Shown here: piece by piece, positions 1 to 10,489 of the stretch
Numbering within the stretch: position 1 is the first letter of the stretch
How the letters are laid out: every line of letters begins with the position of its first letter
Assembly (NCBI RefSeq): GCF_947242115.1
Contig: NC_074712.1
Coordinates: 42,246,838-42,310,837, forward strand
DNA from: Biomphalaria glabrata
Taxonomy: Eukaryota > Mollusca > Gastropoda > Planorbidae
DNA length: 64,000 bases
Reading direction: 5' to 3'
Notes under the pieces: model-generated
The model's database searches: none
What the model saw: only the letters and a program-made list of their open reading frames with translations
Told to the model about the DNA's origin: nothing
Translations under genes and position numbers: made by a program

Positions 1-70
1 ACGTCCCATATATAAAAGGAAATGAGAGAAAAGTAATTGACAAGCTTAGCCTACATGTTGGAAAACAGCC

Positions 71-895
71 GGAAGAGATGGAGTTCCTGCAGAAACCATT
101 CAGACTGGAAAGCGTGACTCACCGAAGCCACTAAAACTATGTTGGGTCTACCTGGATTTAAAAGATGCAAACATTGTTACACTTTCTAAAAAAAAAAAAA
201 TTACAGAAGTATCTCAGTCCTGAGCGTTGTTGGAAAGAAAAGAGTACTACTAAAACGGCTGCAGACCTTATCAGAACGAGATTAAAGCCTGTAGATCTTA
301 TCAGAATGAGGTTAAGGCCTTTAGACCTTATCAGATCGAGGGCCTGTAGTCTACAACAGATTTGATTTTTTTCCTTGCTGTAGCTACAGAAGAAGAGATG
401 AGAAGAAAAAATAAGTTCCTTTATAAAAGTTTTTCTCGACATATAACAAAGTTCACAAAAGTGGTCTGTTTGCTGTGATGGAGAAAATGGCTGTTCAAAA
501 AACCTAGGGAAACTAATTTCAACTTCTCATGAAAACATGCGGGGCACTGTACAGTTTGACCAGTGTGACTCTAAGCCAGTGAGGGATAAAACAAGGATGT
601 GGTCTGGCAACAACACTATTTGCAGCTTCTTTTCGGTTTAAATCGCCAGCGCCTTTAAATCCCTGGATTATGAAGTACATATCCACAGCAGATGCGCAGA
701 TTCGATGGAAGCCTTTTTAACCTGATTGACTTCAAACCAAAACGAAAACTGTTGTCGCTAAAGATGCGGCCCTCCCACTCGCAAGGATTACAAAGGGAGG
801 TAAATGCTTTAGCAATTGCATATCAAGAGCTCAATCTTACAATAAGATTCCCCAAGGCTGAAATTCTGACATAAGACGTCACAGAAGTACCGGTG
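71..895 (+). mobile_element. Decayed LINE reverse-transcriptase fragment
   Basis: Two plus-strand patches read like a LINE RT. One near 71-145 resembles the GxDGVPAE stretch before the palm. The other, near 455-890, contains SGLFAVMEK, MRGTVQFD, FDGSLFNL and a LTIRFPKAEIL tail, which match the order around the palm and thumb of LINEs whose C-terminus carries a zinc finger (compare 29751-30123). Stops, frame changes and a roughly 300-bp non-homologous middle show it is dead. The assignment is from remembered family motifs; the clade is uncertain. Confidence 0.6.
261..345. repeat. Three-copy ~30-bp tandem repeat
   Basis: Three imperfect copies of a unit with core GACCTTATCAGAACGAG follow each other inside the gap between the two RT patches. 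The short frames across it are by-products of the repeat. Confidence 0.7.
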
Positions 896-1336
896 AAAAA
901 GAAACCACACCACTCAAGACTCATAATAACCATTTAATGTTAAGAAACAGTATTGATGTTTACCTGATTCACTGAGTGATTTAAAAAAGGCATTCTTAGT
1001 GAAATTACGGCGAAAGCAAATTAATAAAAAGTATATACCAGAGAAATGTTGCCGCAATGTAATTACATTGACGTGTAATGAAATGTGTTTCCTGTCATGT
1101 GAAACAAATAATTTATGCAAATCTTTTTATTTCATTTGAGAATATTGAGTTCCTACTTTAAACATGACCTCTTCCATCCTTTACACATTCGTAGAGATAT
1201 GCACGATTCAAATATTTGTATTTGGACAATATTATATAAACAATGTGTGTATGTGTCTTTGCTAAAGTTTCTATAACAGCATTTTTTTCCATGGAAAACC
1301 CTTATGTCCCGGGGAGGGTGATGCACCTTTTAACTG

Positions 1337-1675
1337 TGGGAGATGAGTGGACAGAAAAATATAGAGAAGCAGATCTTAGAGAAGAAATGGAATGGTCACA
1401 CCCTTAGAAAAGATACCAACAACAGAGCTAGACAGGTCTTAGAGTGGAACCCCCAGGGAACAAGACGTAGAGGAAGACCAAAAAGAACGTGGCGACGCAG
1501 TGTATTAGATGAAGCTGAGAGGACAGGAAAGAGCTTCAAGGCCATTACAAAACTAACTAGAGACCGTGCAGAGTGGCGTGTTTTCATGAGGCTCTATGTT
1601 CCACAAGAAATGCAAATGAAAGATAATGATGATATAAACAATGTGAAAGCAGAATTTTTTAAAAAAGGTTGAAAA
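1337..1675 (+). mobile_element. LINE C-terminal fragment (RTE-like)
   Basis: A 109-codon plus-strand frame carries NGHTLRKDTNN, LEWNPQGTRRRGRPKRTWRR and DRAEWR. This is the typical C-terminal sequence after the RT of RTE/BovB-like LINEs. It stops close to an AATGATGATA-like tail. No catalytic part is present, so it is a 5'-truncated relic. It is a different LINE from the fragment at 71-895. Confidence 0.65.
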
Positions 1676-1892
1676 CTTAACATCTTTCATTTTAATTATT
1701 GTTAACTAGATACCAAACAGAACAACGTGAAATGTGACTTTCTTCCCAACAAACCTCATAAAGCCATGTCTATCTCTCGTCCTTACGTTTACCATCAGAT
1801 AAAAACAAGCCAAATAAAAAGTACTTAAAAAAAGGAGAAGCTCATGCAATGGAAAGAACTGCACAATTATTGCCACTGTATCAATATTGCAA

Positions 1893-2095
1893 GATTTATC
1901 TAACTTTGTTCTACATAAATAAAATCAATAAAGTACCACTAATTAATTGACTAATAACTTGACTTTTTTTTTTATCATTTGTATTATCCTTGACAATAGT
2001 GCAACGTTTCAGCTTGATCCGAGAACGGGTAGTCTGAGCAATATCGTGTACAGCATTCGTACAAGACAGAGTGACTTCATATACGCTTTGTACAC
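1893..2095 (+). repeat. Interspersed repeat family E, copy 1
   Basis: About 200 bp running from ACCACTAATTAATTGACT through TTTCAGCTTGATCCGA to AGACAGAGTGA...GCTTTGTA. The same order of blocks recurs at 4597, 45783 and 46808 and, inverted, at 11237 and 59225. No coding potential or tRNA boxes were seen, so the class is unknown. Confidence 0.6.
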
Positions 2096-2658
2096 ATTAT
2101 AAATAATTTAGATCTAGACCATAATTCAATAACATTTAAATAATATTTTAAGGGTTCCTAAAAATGTCTATTCATGTGTATCCACTACTATTTTTTCATA
2201 ACTCTCTCTCTCTCTGTTTATAGGGGACGGAGAGGGTTGGGAGGAGAAAGGGTAAAAACGTAGAAAGATTGCCCTTTCAACACCCTCTACCTTAAAAAAA
2301 AGACTTTTCCATTAATTCCTTGTGTAAGCTAGTATAAATTCCGTTCAAAACTTCCAACAAAGTGAGCTCACACAGGGCCATGCTCAATATTTCCTATTGC
2401 CTCCCCTGGGAGCCCTGCTCTCTTTTTTTTTCACGCACACATACCCCACAGGTAGAGAGAGCTCTGTGAGTACATCAGTTCAACTGTATTTACAAACCTA
2501 TTACAAATATCTTACAATTGCAGTAGACAATAAAAAGAAAACGTCATAGAACTGAATCGAATATGTCTCCAAGAAATCTGTCTCGTTACTGATACATCAG
2601 ATGTTCACAGGACGCCCAAAAGAAACTTTAGTTTTGAATATAAACGATGCAAATCTGA

Positions 2659-2733
2659 GACCTTGTGGGGGTCCGAGTGTCTTCGTTAAGCTGGTGACCT
2701 TGTGGGGGTCCCGAGTGTCTTCGTTAAGCTGGT
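2659..2733. repeat. 37/38-bp tandem duplication
   Basis: Two adjacent copies of a unit beginning GACCTTGTGGGGGTC and ending TTAAGCTGGT, 37 and 38 bp long, differ by one inserted C. No function is apparent. Confidence 0.85.
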
Positions 2734-3289
2734 GTAATGCATTCAAATCTTTATTCATTTCCAGGAGGATCATTATCTTTTTCTTTTCAATTTGTGTGTG
2801 CGTGTGTTTGTGTGTAACCAAATCAGCATGTGGGTTGGTGAGGATGCTTATGACTTTTCCAAGGACACCATGTCAGTAAACATCTGCCCAAAAGTTCTAA
2901 AAGGTCTCAGATATTGGGCACACGACAGACAAGGAGAAAGGCGCTAAATATATTGTGAAACATCGCCATGAACGCTGGTGCCAAAGAAAAACACACCAAG
3001 ACAACGCGTCAGCAGCATCTCGGTAAAATGTCATGCATTTCTGTTCTTATTTATTTATTTTTTGGGGGGCTCGACTGAATCTTTGAAAATTAAGCTTGCT
3101 TGCCACGTGTTCCCAAACCCCCCCCCTCCCTTTAAAAAAAAATTACCATTGTTACATATCTTTTTAAATTCACGTTATTAACTTTTTCCCCCCCTAAAAT
3201 GAACAGCCACATTCGGTTCTGAGACTTTGTACAGTTGACCATGTGTCTCATGCTCCAGAGGTTCAGCGCTGAATTTGAAGTGGTTATAG

Positions 3290-3487
3290 ATAGGGTTGTT
3301 ATCACTAAAAATGAATGCAGTGCTCATGACAAGCGACGTCCTGTACAAAAGAGTAGAAGAACAGAAGAAGACGAAGGAACGACTAAATGGCAAAGAGTTT
3401 CAGGGGCCTGCATCTGCAGCTCTGGACGCAGTGCTGAATGGGTTGGACGACGTCTACCAGCTCCACAATCTCTTTATCATGACCTGA
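3290..3487 (+). CDS. Terminal exon of an unidentified host gene
   Basis: One plus-strand frame stays open after the in-frame TAG at 3287 and ends at TGA 3485-3487. It has coding-like codon use (GAC GAC GTC TAC CAG CTC CAC). The peptide is charged and then helical, with YKRVEEQKKTKERLNGKEF followed by ALDAVLNGLDDVYQLHNLF. A polyadenylation hexamer AATAAA lies at 3584-3589, about 100 bp past the stop. The 5' edge is unsure: possible acceptors are the AG at 3288-3289 or the CAG ending at 3320, and neither has a good pyrimidine tract. No upstream exon was found, so it may also be a retrocopy fragment. The family is not recognised. Confidence 0.5.
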   Translation: MGLLSLKMNAVLMTSDVLYKRVEEQKKTKERLNGKEFQGPASAALDAVLNGLDDVYQLHNLFIMT

Positions 3488-3583
3488 AACCCGTTGGGTT
3501 TTTTGTGTGTATATGATTTATGTTTTTATTGTTTTCTTTAATCGCCATTGCCCCTGTTTAGGGTAAAAATGAGTTTGACCTTC

Positions 3584-3589
3584 AATAAA
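3584..3589 (+). promoter_or_regulatory. Polyadenylation signal AATAAA
   Basis: A canonical hexamer about 100 bp downstream of the stop codon of the 3290-3487 exon, in the same orientation. Confidence 0.5.
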
Positions 3590-3609
3590 ACATAATGTAT
3601 TGACACACA

Positions 3610-4180
3610 CACACACTCAAATAAATGAAGCAGATCAAGCATAGAAAAAAAAAAGAATTTCTGGAGGGCTAGACAGCTGATTCTAAAAGACACAGGTCCT
3701 AAAAAAACAGAACAAAAGTAAATTATATTTTCCTTAAATCTTCTATTTTTATACCGTTCTGAAAAATGCGAAACGTTTTCAAAGCTGGCAATTTGCATCC
3801 TTTAAAAGCGTTTCTTTTGTTTTCCTCGTTAATTGTATTTTAAAACGGTTGCTGGTGGACTGCATTCAACGGAAGTTTGTCCTGGGCCACATGGAAGTTC
3901 TGGGATACAGATGCCGATTAGAAGGTGATCAGTGCACCCAAGGATTTAGTTTGAAACATGCGTAGGTTGTTTACTTGTGGTTGACATCTGTCCTAAAGAG
4001 CGTAGGACTAGGACATGTGGAATACAGTTCCGCTCCTATCTTCCATCTGCCTTGTGCATTTCTGTTTACATTAGAGATTCAATGAGGGATTTGTAGTTTC
4101 AAACAAGAATACAAGAACGCAAGAATACAATGAAAGCGAAACAAGAAAATAAAAAAATACTTAAAAAAAACAACAACAAA
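3610..4180. other. Intergenic, nothing recognised
   Basis: No spliced frame, RNA gene or repeat match was seen beyond short homopolymer runs. Confidence 0.5.
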
Positions 4181-4184
4181 GCTT

Positions 4185-4362
4185 ATATTATCTTATAAAA
4201 TACAGACGTTACTTCAAAAAAGAAGATGATTACGTCATACGCGTCTTGCATCTAGTCATGAATGTTAACCAATGACATTCTGCCAAGTCATTGGTTTTCC
4301 TGGCTGGCTTAGGCAACCAATTCCAAGGTCTAATAGCACTAGGGAATAAGGAGCAATTAGTT
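4185..4362 (-). mobile_element. LINE family Q 3' end, copy 1
   Basis: Reverse complement of the Q 3' end seen at 55020-55400. It includes the sequence for the AxNGLP-like and (K)SLxNxHD C-terminus, then the 3' UTR with TTCTTTTTTGAAGTAACG and an ATAAGAT-type tail. 5'-truncated and non-coding. Confidence 0.7.
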
Positions 4363-4596
4363 TGGATCACTCATGACTAATAATAAGAAAGCATTTTTTA
4401 AAAAAAGTTGGGAAAGACCTGAATTTGAACTCATGGCTCCAGCTTCCCCAAGCCGACCTTGTAACCACTCTGCCAGTTTTGTGAAGATTAAAGATTGTAA
4501 AGTTATGTATTGTTTGTATAGTCTCGTCGCATTTCATGTTTGTGTTCACTAAGACTCCGACTACGACCTATGAAAGGAATTAATTCAAGTTATATC

Positions 4597-4840
4597 ACTA
4601 CTTCAGTAAAGTACTTTCTTTCCCTTGTTTGAGATTAAAAAAACAACAAAATAATTAAGTACCAATAGCTAATTAAATAATTGCTTAATTTTTTAAATTG
4701 ATTCTTGTGTTGTCAGGTAAAAGAAATAATTGTGCAAATTTTCAGCTTGATCCGACATTGAGTGTTGGTGAAATAACATGTACAAATGTTTTACCAGACA
4801 GACAGACAGAATGAGTTGATATAAGCTTTGTAATAAAAAT
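4597..4840 (+). repeat. Family E, copy 2
   Basis: Contains TTTTCAGCTTGATCCGACAT, then ACATGTACAAA, a CAGACAGACAGACAGA run and GATATAAGCTTTGTAA, in the same order as the other E copies. Confidence 0.65.
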
Positions 4841-4881
4841 AAAATAAATGCTTTGTTTTGAATGACATTGCAAATTATTGA

Positions 4882-5078
4882 GATGTAGGGCTGGGTGTCT
4901 TAAACTGTTTGGCCATTAAGGGGCCTCGAGTTTGAACCCCAATTCGAGCTAAGCTGTGTTCGCTGAGCGCCTAAAGGCGGCACAGAAACCTTCTCCTAGA
5001 GTCTAGACAGTCATTCCTCTTACATGTCTACAGAAGAGATATAGCATGAAATATGTGCTATACAAAAATCAATTTAAA
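4882..5078 (+). mobile_element. SINE D (tRNA-headed), copy 1
   Basis: Box-B-like GAGTTTGAACCCC is followed by GCTGTGTTCGCTGAGCGC, CAGAAACCTTCTCC and GTGCTATACAAAAATCAATTT, the same block order as the element at 44795. It abuts the left end of R copy 1 directly. Confidence 0.65.
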
Positions 5079-5952
5079 CAAGGTTACAAAAGACAGTTTG
5101 TGTAGAAACACAAACTCAAAATCGGCCCCCAAAGTGGTCCACCCAGGCAGGCTTCAATATTTTCAGAAAGAACATCCGAATGAAATTATATCAAAGACAA
5201 ATGAGAGATAAGAATGGAGAAAGAAGGTTAACATCTTGTGTAGTGCCCCAACGGTCCCGCAGATCAAAGGATAGGTGAAAGTGAATGTAAAGTTAGATGT
5301 GAACCTGGCCTAACTATTCCCCTTTCAGACCTTGTGGTCTATAGGGCAGATGATGTAAAGTTCATCTGTTTTTGTGGCCTACGGTTAACGAGGGTGTCAT
5401 GTAGCCAGCACAACGACCAACCGCCTTTACTTTTCCCCAACTAATGTCAGGTACCCATTAGAGCTGAATGGACTCAGAGGGGCCACAAGATTCCAAAGTT
5501 AAAAATCCCAGTCTTCACCAGGATTTGAACCCGGGCCCCCCGGATCGGAAGCCAAGCGCTTTACCGCTCAGTCACACGCCTCCCCTAGCCTAGCCGATAC
5601 CCGCCTATGGATCTAATTGTTTTGAAAAATGATGTTTATAAGATTACTATTTATTTTAAATAAGGTCTAACTTATAATGCATACTAATTAGCTTTTTCTC
5701 TTTAAAAAACTGCTTGCATAACTGATTTTAAAAATTAGATTTTTCGCTTTCAGAAAAAAAAAAGTAGCCGTTGCATCAGAACTTTGAATGGTCTAAAATA
5801 TTGTGATGTCGGATTTTCAATATCTTTTCTAGTTTACGAGATCTAAACGGGACGGACGGACAGACGGACAGACGGTCAGAATGACAGACAGACGGACAGA
5901 CATTTCGCACAAAACTAATAGCGTCTTTTCCCCTTTCGGGGGCCGCTAAAAA
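5079..5952 (-). repeat. Interspersed repeat family R, copy 1 (with SINE A inside)
   Basis: In minus orientation it starts TTTTTAGCGGCCCCCGAAAG and ends at CAAACTGTCTTTTGTAACCTTG. Matching copies lie at 6241, 18823 and 24424. One end has a small hairpin (CCCC TTTC GGGG) beside GACGGACGGACAGAC repeats. The other end carries an inverted repeat around GTTTGTGTAGAAACACAAAC. A SINE A lies at 5316-5586. This is the short form, lacking about 290 bp present in copies 2 and 3. No protein is encoded and the class is unknown. Confidence 0.75.
5316..5586 (-). mobile_element. SINE A inside R copy 1
   Basis: A tRNA-derived SINE read on the minus strand: box B GGGTTCAAATCCTGG, a central GGGTACCTGACATTAG block and the 3' end AAGGTCTGAAAGGGGAA. 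It is flanked by GCCTAAC and GCCTAGC, an imperfect target duplication of R sequence. Confidence 0.8.
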
Positions 5953-6090
5953 TGAATACAAATGCAAATGAGAAGCAATAGCTCTTTCCTCGGTTATGTC
6001 TTTTGATCAAGACAATTTCAAAGCTAAAGTATGAACATTTTAAAATAGGTCAAGTCCATCCAAATATTTAAAATCAGTCTGAATTGAGTG

Positions 6091-6148
<58 letters not shown>

Positions 6149-6152
6149 TATA
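6091..6152. repeat. (AT)n microsatellite
   Basis: A nearly uninterrupted AT dinucleotide run of about 60 bp. Confidence 0.95.
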
Positions 6153-6240
6153 TTACTTCATTACAAAAAAAATCCCTCTTTATTTATGTTCAAATAAAAG
6201 TGTAAACATTTTAAATTGTATGTCTTAGGGAACAGGGCAA

Positions 6241-7393
6241 TTGACAGGGAGGAATGGAGAAAGACGGTTGACAAGTCTTGCTTGGTGCCCCAACGGTCCA
6301 ACAGACTAAGGGATAGGTAAAGGTAAAGGTAAAAGGTCTTTGGGAAAAATCAAAATTGGCCTACGAAGTGGTCCATCCAGGCAAGTAAAAAGGCTGGTTT
6401 CAATATTTTCAGATAGAATATCAGAATGAAATTCATTCAAAGGCAAATGACAGAGAAGAATGGAAAGAGAAGGTCAACCGATCTTATGTGGTGCCCCAAC
6501 GGTCCAGCAGAACAGGGGATAGGTAAAAGTGAAGTTGAAGTTAGATGTGAACCTGGCCTAACTTGTTTGTAAAATGTTTTACATGTTTCGGATGTTCCTT
6601 CAGAGTTGAAGATAATTACTTCCTAGTCCAAACCTCGCGCAGGACGGCGGGAGATGGGAGCGGGCAGGGTTTGAACCCTGGACCATCGATAAATCTGAAC
6701 GACAGTCCAGAGCGCAAACCGCACGACCAGGCAGCCATCCTGATATCATATAATGATTATTTAATTGATCTAATTGTTTTGCAAAGGGTAAATCTTTTAT
6801 TGAAAGCCTCAAGAAGAAAAAAAATCATTTCGTAAAAAAAAAATAATCATTTAGTTTAGTATTCTATGAGTGGTAATAGCTAGATATGCATTTCATAATA
6901 TGGAAAATTGCTTATTAATTGTTGTTTTAAATTAAGTTCTACTTATATTCATATTAAATAGTTTTTTTTTTCTTTAAAAAAAGTGAATTTTTTTTTGTGT
7001 AAATATAGTAGGTATATGACAGAACTCACTTAACTTAGCAATACCTTTGTAAAAAAAATATTTTTTTAACAAAAAATTTAAAATCGTTTACATAAGTGTG
7101 TTAAAAATATGGTAAAGAGTCGTCTACCTTACTAATTGGCCTCTCATGTTTTTTTTACTATTAATTGTGAATAGAAAAAAAAAACTGCTTGCATAGTTTA
7201 TTTTAAAAATTACATTTTTCACTTTCAGAAAAGAAAAAAAGTAGCCGTTACATCAGAACTTTGAATGGTCTAAAATATCATGATGTCGTATTTTCAATAT
7301 CTTTTCCAGTTTACGAGATCTAAACGGGACGGACGGACGGACAGACCTTACAAAACGAATAGCGTCTATTTCCCTTTTGGGAACCGCTAAAAA
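6241..7393 (-). repeat. Family R, copy 2 (long form, with SINE B inside)
   Basis: The same family as 5079-5952. The left 100 bp repeats an internal part of R (GGTGCCCCAACGGTCC occurs twice). The full-length remainder runs to the hairpin end TTTCCCTTTTGGGAACCGCT. It carries the extra ~290-bp internal segment also seen in copy 3. SINE B lies at 6564-6740, at the position occupied by SINE A in copies 1 and 4. Confidence 0.75.
6564..6740 (-). mobile_element. SINE B (tRNA-headed), copy 1
   Basis: On the minus strand: box A GGTCGTGCGGTTTGCG, box B AGGGTTCAAACCCTG, then CTCCCGCCGTCCTGCGCGAG and the 3' end GGAACATCCGAAACATGTAA. The same order is found at 39218-39400 on the plus strand. Confidence 0.8.
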
Positions 7394-7596
7394 TTAGTCG
7401 ACTTTCACGTTATTAGGATAATGTTTTAACAATTTAATCAAATGTTAACAATTTTTTAAACTTGTAGTTTTGAGTTTTTGGTTTGTTGTTTTGAATATGA
7501 ACAAATTGGAATTTAATAGTAGGAATTAAATTCAATATGCAAATCTCTCTTTCAGACATTTGCAACTTCAAAAAAAAAGAATCCCAAGCATCACTT

Positions 7597-7795
7597 TATA
7601 TGTCCGTTGGATGCTTTATGTAAAGTTCATCTGGTACAATGGCCAACGGTTAACAAGGGTATAAAAAGTGATTTCTCGTACATTTTCCATATGAAGTCAC
7701 CTGCCTAATTAACATGGGTTGGACGTAAACATTAGGAAGTTTAAAAACCCAGTCTTGACCAGGAAGCCAAACTCTTCACCACTCTGTTACCACAC
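7597..7795 (-). mobile_element. SINE A, old degraded copy
   Basis: It keeps GCCAACGGTTAAC, CCCAGTCTTGACCAGGAAGC and CTCTTCACCACTCTG in SINE A order, with internal loss. It is older than the other copies, judging by divergence. Confidence 0.6.
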
Positions 7796-8217
7796 ACAAA
7801 GTGGTAAAGTTGCTTTGGGTTTGTCAAATGAATTCTGCGACTCCTTCTTTCTAGTGATGACAAAAAATCTGTCCTACAGTACTTATGGACTCTGAACCAG
7901 TCAGTCACTATTTTAATGGAAGCCTTTAATAGGCTACCAGTATCGAACTTTGTGATACTTTTTTATTGAAAAGTTTTTCTTCTTCGACATTGTCTTTTAC
8001 AATTTATATTTTCACCTCCAGAAAAAAAAAATCCCCCCACCTCGCTGATAATTCATACGTCAAACTATTTGCTCTAAAAAAAAATACAGGCTATGTAAAA
8101 TTAATGGGAGCTTTGTGTGCAAATGTTCACTTGTAAGAAGTGTGTGAAACCAAACATAAACAGTTGAAAGCCGAACTCGTAGTCTTTAGTATCAGATCCC
8201 TGTAGGGTAGCGATCTT

Positions 8218-8372
8218 TTGGTTTTTTAACGGCCAGACGTTATTACATTTGTGTGGTCTGTCCGTCCATTATTTCACGTTTGTATATCGCAAAAAAAATA
8301 GAAAATATATTTGAAAATCTGAGATCATGATATTTAAAATTGTGCAAAGGTCAGATGCGATCACTACGTTAT
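8218..8372 (+). repeat. Family R end, strongly decayed copy
   Basis: TTTTTAACGGCCAGACGTTATTAC, the CTGTCCGTCC run, GAAAATCTGAGATCATGATA and GATGCGATCACTAC follow the order of the R hairpin end at 24424-24590, with many changes and without a clear hairpin. Confidence 0.5.
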
Positions 8373-8885
8373 ATCTTCTGAATGGAAACCGCTTTGTTGT
8401 GTTTTTTTTTTTAAATAATTATGCTGGCAGTTTTGTTTCCTAAAAATACACCAAATTTAAAACAATACATAAATAAATATAAGTGAGATTTCATAACGTG
8501 GACTATCATCGTGACGTCTTGAAGAAAAGAAGAAAAGAGGTGGCACGCATCTTTTCACCCACAGATCCCCGCTGACCTCGTCTCACACTACACGTATAAA
8601 ACCAATCATGAATCTCACCCCCCTCCTTATGTTGATAATTACACCCATCTTGTACAGTTTGAAGTAATGTTACTAAACTTACTCAACACTGTTCTTCTGC
8701 CTCTATAATATATTTCCACCAGCTCAAATAGAGGAAACCCTTTGCTAAGTCTCGAATAGCCCCATGTCCCCAAGATTCCGAAATCCCAAAATTTGAGCCT
8801 GCCTCGCATATGAAAAAGTAAGTTTTAATTACCCTTTATTGTATATCCAACTACAAAATTTTACAAACACTACTCAAGGTTCAAG

Positions 8886-8972
8886 TTTCGCTGAGGTGCT
8901 GTCCATTTCGCTGAGGTGCTGTCCATTTCGCTCAGGTGCTGTCCATTTCGCTGAGGTGCTGTCCATTTCGCT
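8886..8972. repeat. 20-bp tandem repeat, about 4 copies
   Basis: Unit TTTCGCTGAGGTGCTGTCCA, nearly perfect, one copy with a G-to-C change. Confidence 0.95.
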
Positions 8973-9171
8973 GAACACATGATTTTTATCAATATCATAT
9001 AATCGTAGTCCCCCTCCCCCTCTCTCCCACCTTGTACTAGGAAACATTTTACCTGGACTCGCCACGTTACACACGTCAACAGTATTGGCACTGAATTGGC
9101 AGACTAAACATGTTGCATGCAGTCATGTGAAAAGGGCAAAAGTGTACGAAAAATATATTGTAGCACGCAAT

Positions 9172-9420
9172 CTATGGCGGCTGAGTGGCAAAACACATGT
9201 TTTCCGTATTGGCTGTTCCGGATTCGAATCCTATTGAAGACTGGGATTTTCAATTTCGGGATCCTTGGCCGCGACTGAGTCCACCCAGCTCTAATGGTTT
9301 ACTGACATTCGTTGGGGAAAAGCAAAGGCGGTTGGTCGTTGGGCTGGTCTCGTTAACCGTAGGCCACTGAAACAAATGATCTGCCATATAGATCACAAGG
9401 TCTAAAAGGGGAACTTAACT
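9172..9420 (+). mobile_element. SINE A, plus-strand copy
   Basis: tRNA-like head with box A TGGCGGCTGAGTGG and box B GGATTCGAATCC, then GAAGACTGGGATTTTCAATT, CACCCAGCTCTAATGG, GCGGTTGGTCGTTG and AAGGTCTAAAAGGGGAAC. It looks close to full length. Confidence 0.8.
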
Positions 9421-9439
9421 TTGCTTTTTACTAATTTAT

Positions 9440-10070
9440 TAATAAATTAGTCCACACTCTGGTGTACGGCTGAATAAATCAAAATGTATTATTGTGAATA
9501 TTTTTTTAAAAAGTATTTACCTAATGGCGGGTTCGCATGGAAAAAAGAACACGGTAAAAAGATACTAATACATTAGTCCAGCATCTGATGCCCAACTGAA
9601 TTTACTTTTACAAGAAAGTAAGTGTCTAATAAATGAGCCTACGTTAAGGTGTCTGCATGTGTTCATCTTATTTATAGAAATAAAACACCGATTGACAAAC
9701 GTTACTGAACGGCGAAGGCGGTAGAAAATATTAAAACATTTTTTTTTCTAAGTTTTTACTTCAGTTCTATTAGCTATGTTTTAATAGTAAAATCAACAAA
9801 GGAAATGACGGGTATGTTCTGCTAGTTGGTCAATAAAATAGAGAACACAAACTCTAACCAGTAAAAATGTTGACTTATAAGTAATCAAACTTCACCAGAC
9901 GTCGCCACGGGAAGAACTAAAAATCTGAATGACAGTTTAAGTTTCGCGACCCACATTAAAAAAAAACAAACTATAATAATAAAAAAGGAATTGCGAAAAA
10001 TTATTTTTAGTGAGTAAAAAAAAAGGCCAATATGTCATAATTAATATAATATACATTAACGACTCTCCTT
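9440..10070. other. Intergenic, nothing recognised
   Basis: AT-rich, with A and T runs. No splice-supported frame or repeat match was seen. Confidence 0.4.
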
Positions 10071-10084
10071 CATGCTTCAACGGT

Positions 10085-10480
10085 ACTGAACAAAAAGATT
10101 GAATGCTAATTTCATGATGGAGTCTTCTAGCTTTCCATTCCGATTGGCTACATGAGGCATGTAGCACGAGCGAGTGTAGCAGCTTGGGAAGTCTTGTATG
10201 TCCTCAACAGCACGTTTCAAGATGTCTCACCTAACGCACCTCGTATTCAAGTTAATCCACTTCTTTTGGCTTACCTGAACATTCACTAGATCATTGTGCT
10301 TCACCAGTGATTCATAGTGAACTGCCACTCGGTGAAATGGTTCACATTAACTAAAGACGACGTAACATGGGCCCACACATTAAGGAAGTCGAGCGCAGTC
10401 ATTTGCTTCCTACGCTCATCTTGATAAGTCATTGGGAAATACATCACAATAGGATGCCATGATTGCTTTAACATTGTAGG
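10085..10480 (-). pseudogene. Coding-like fossil of unknown origin
   Basis: Two neighbouring minus-strand stretches have protein-like composition and codon use, with phrases such as DERRKQMTALDFLNVWAH and CYMPHVANRNGKLED, but no long intact frame joins them. It is broken in several places. I do not recognise the family. It could be a host retrocopy, a transposon gene or a viral relic; sequence alone does not decide. Confidence 0.4.
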
Positions 10481-10489
10481 ATGCTTTTT

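Noticed and set aside
914-1120. 68-codon minus-strand frame with a GTAAAC at its end, considered as an exon
   Set aside because: No acceptor, AT-driven composition; the donor-like site is weak.
9172-9245. tRNA gene
   Set aside because: Box A and B are present but the sequence continues into the SINE A body and the cloverleaf is incomplete.
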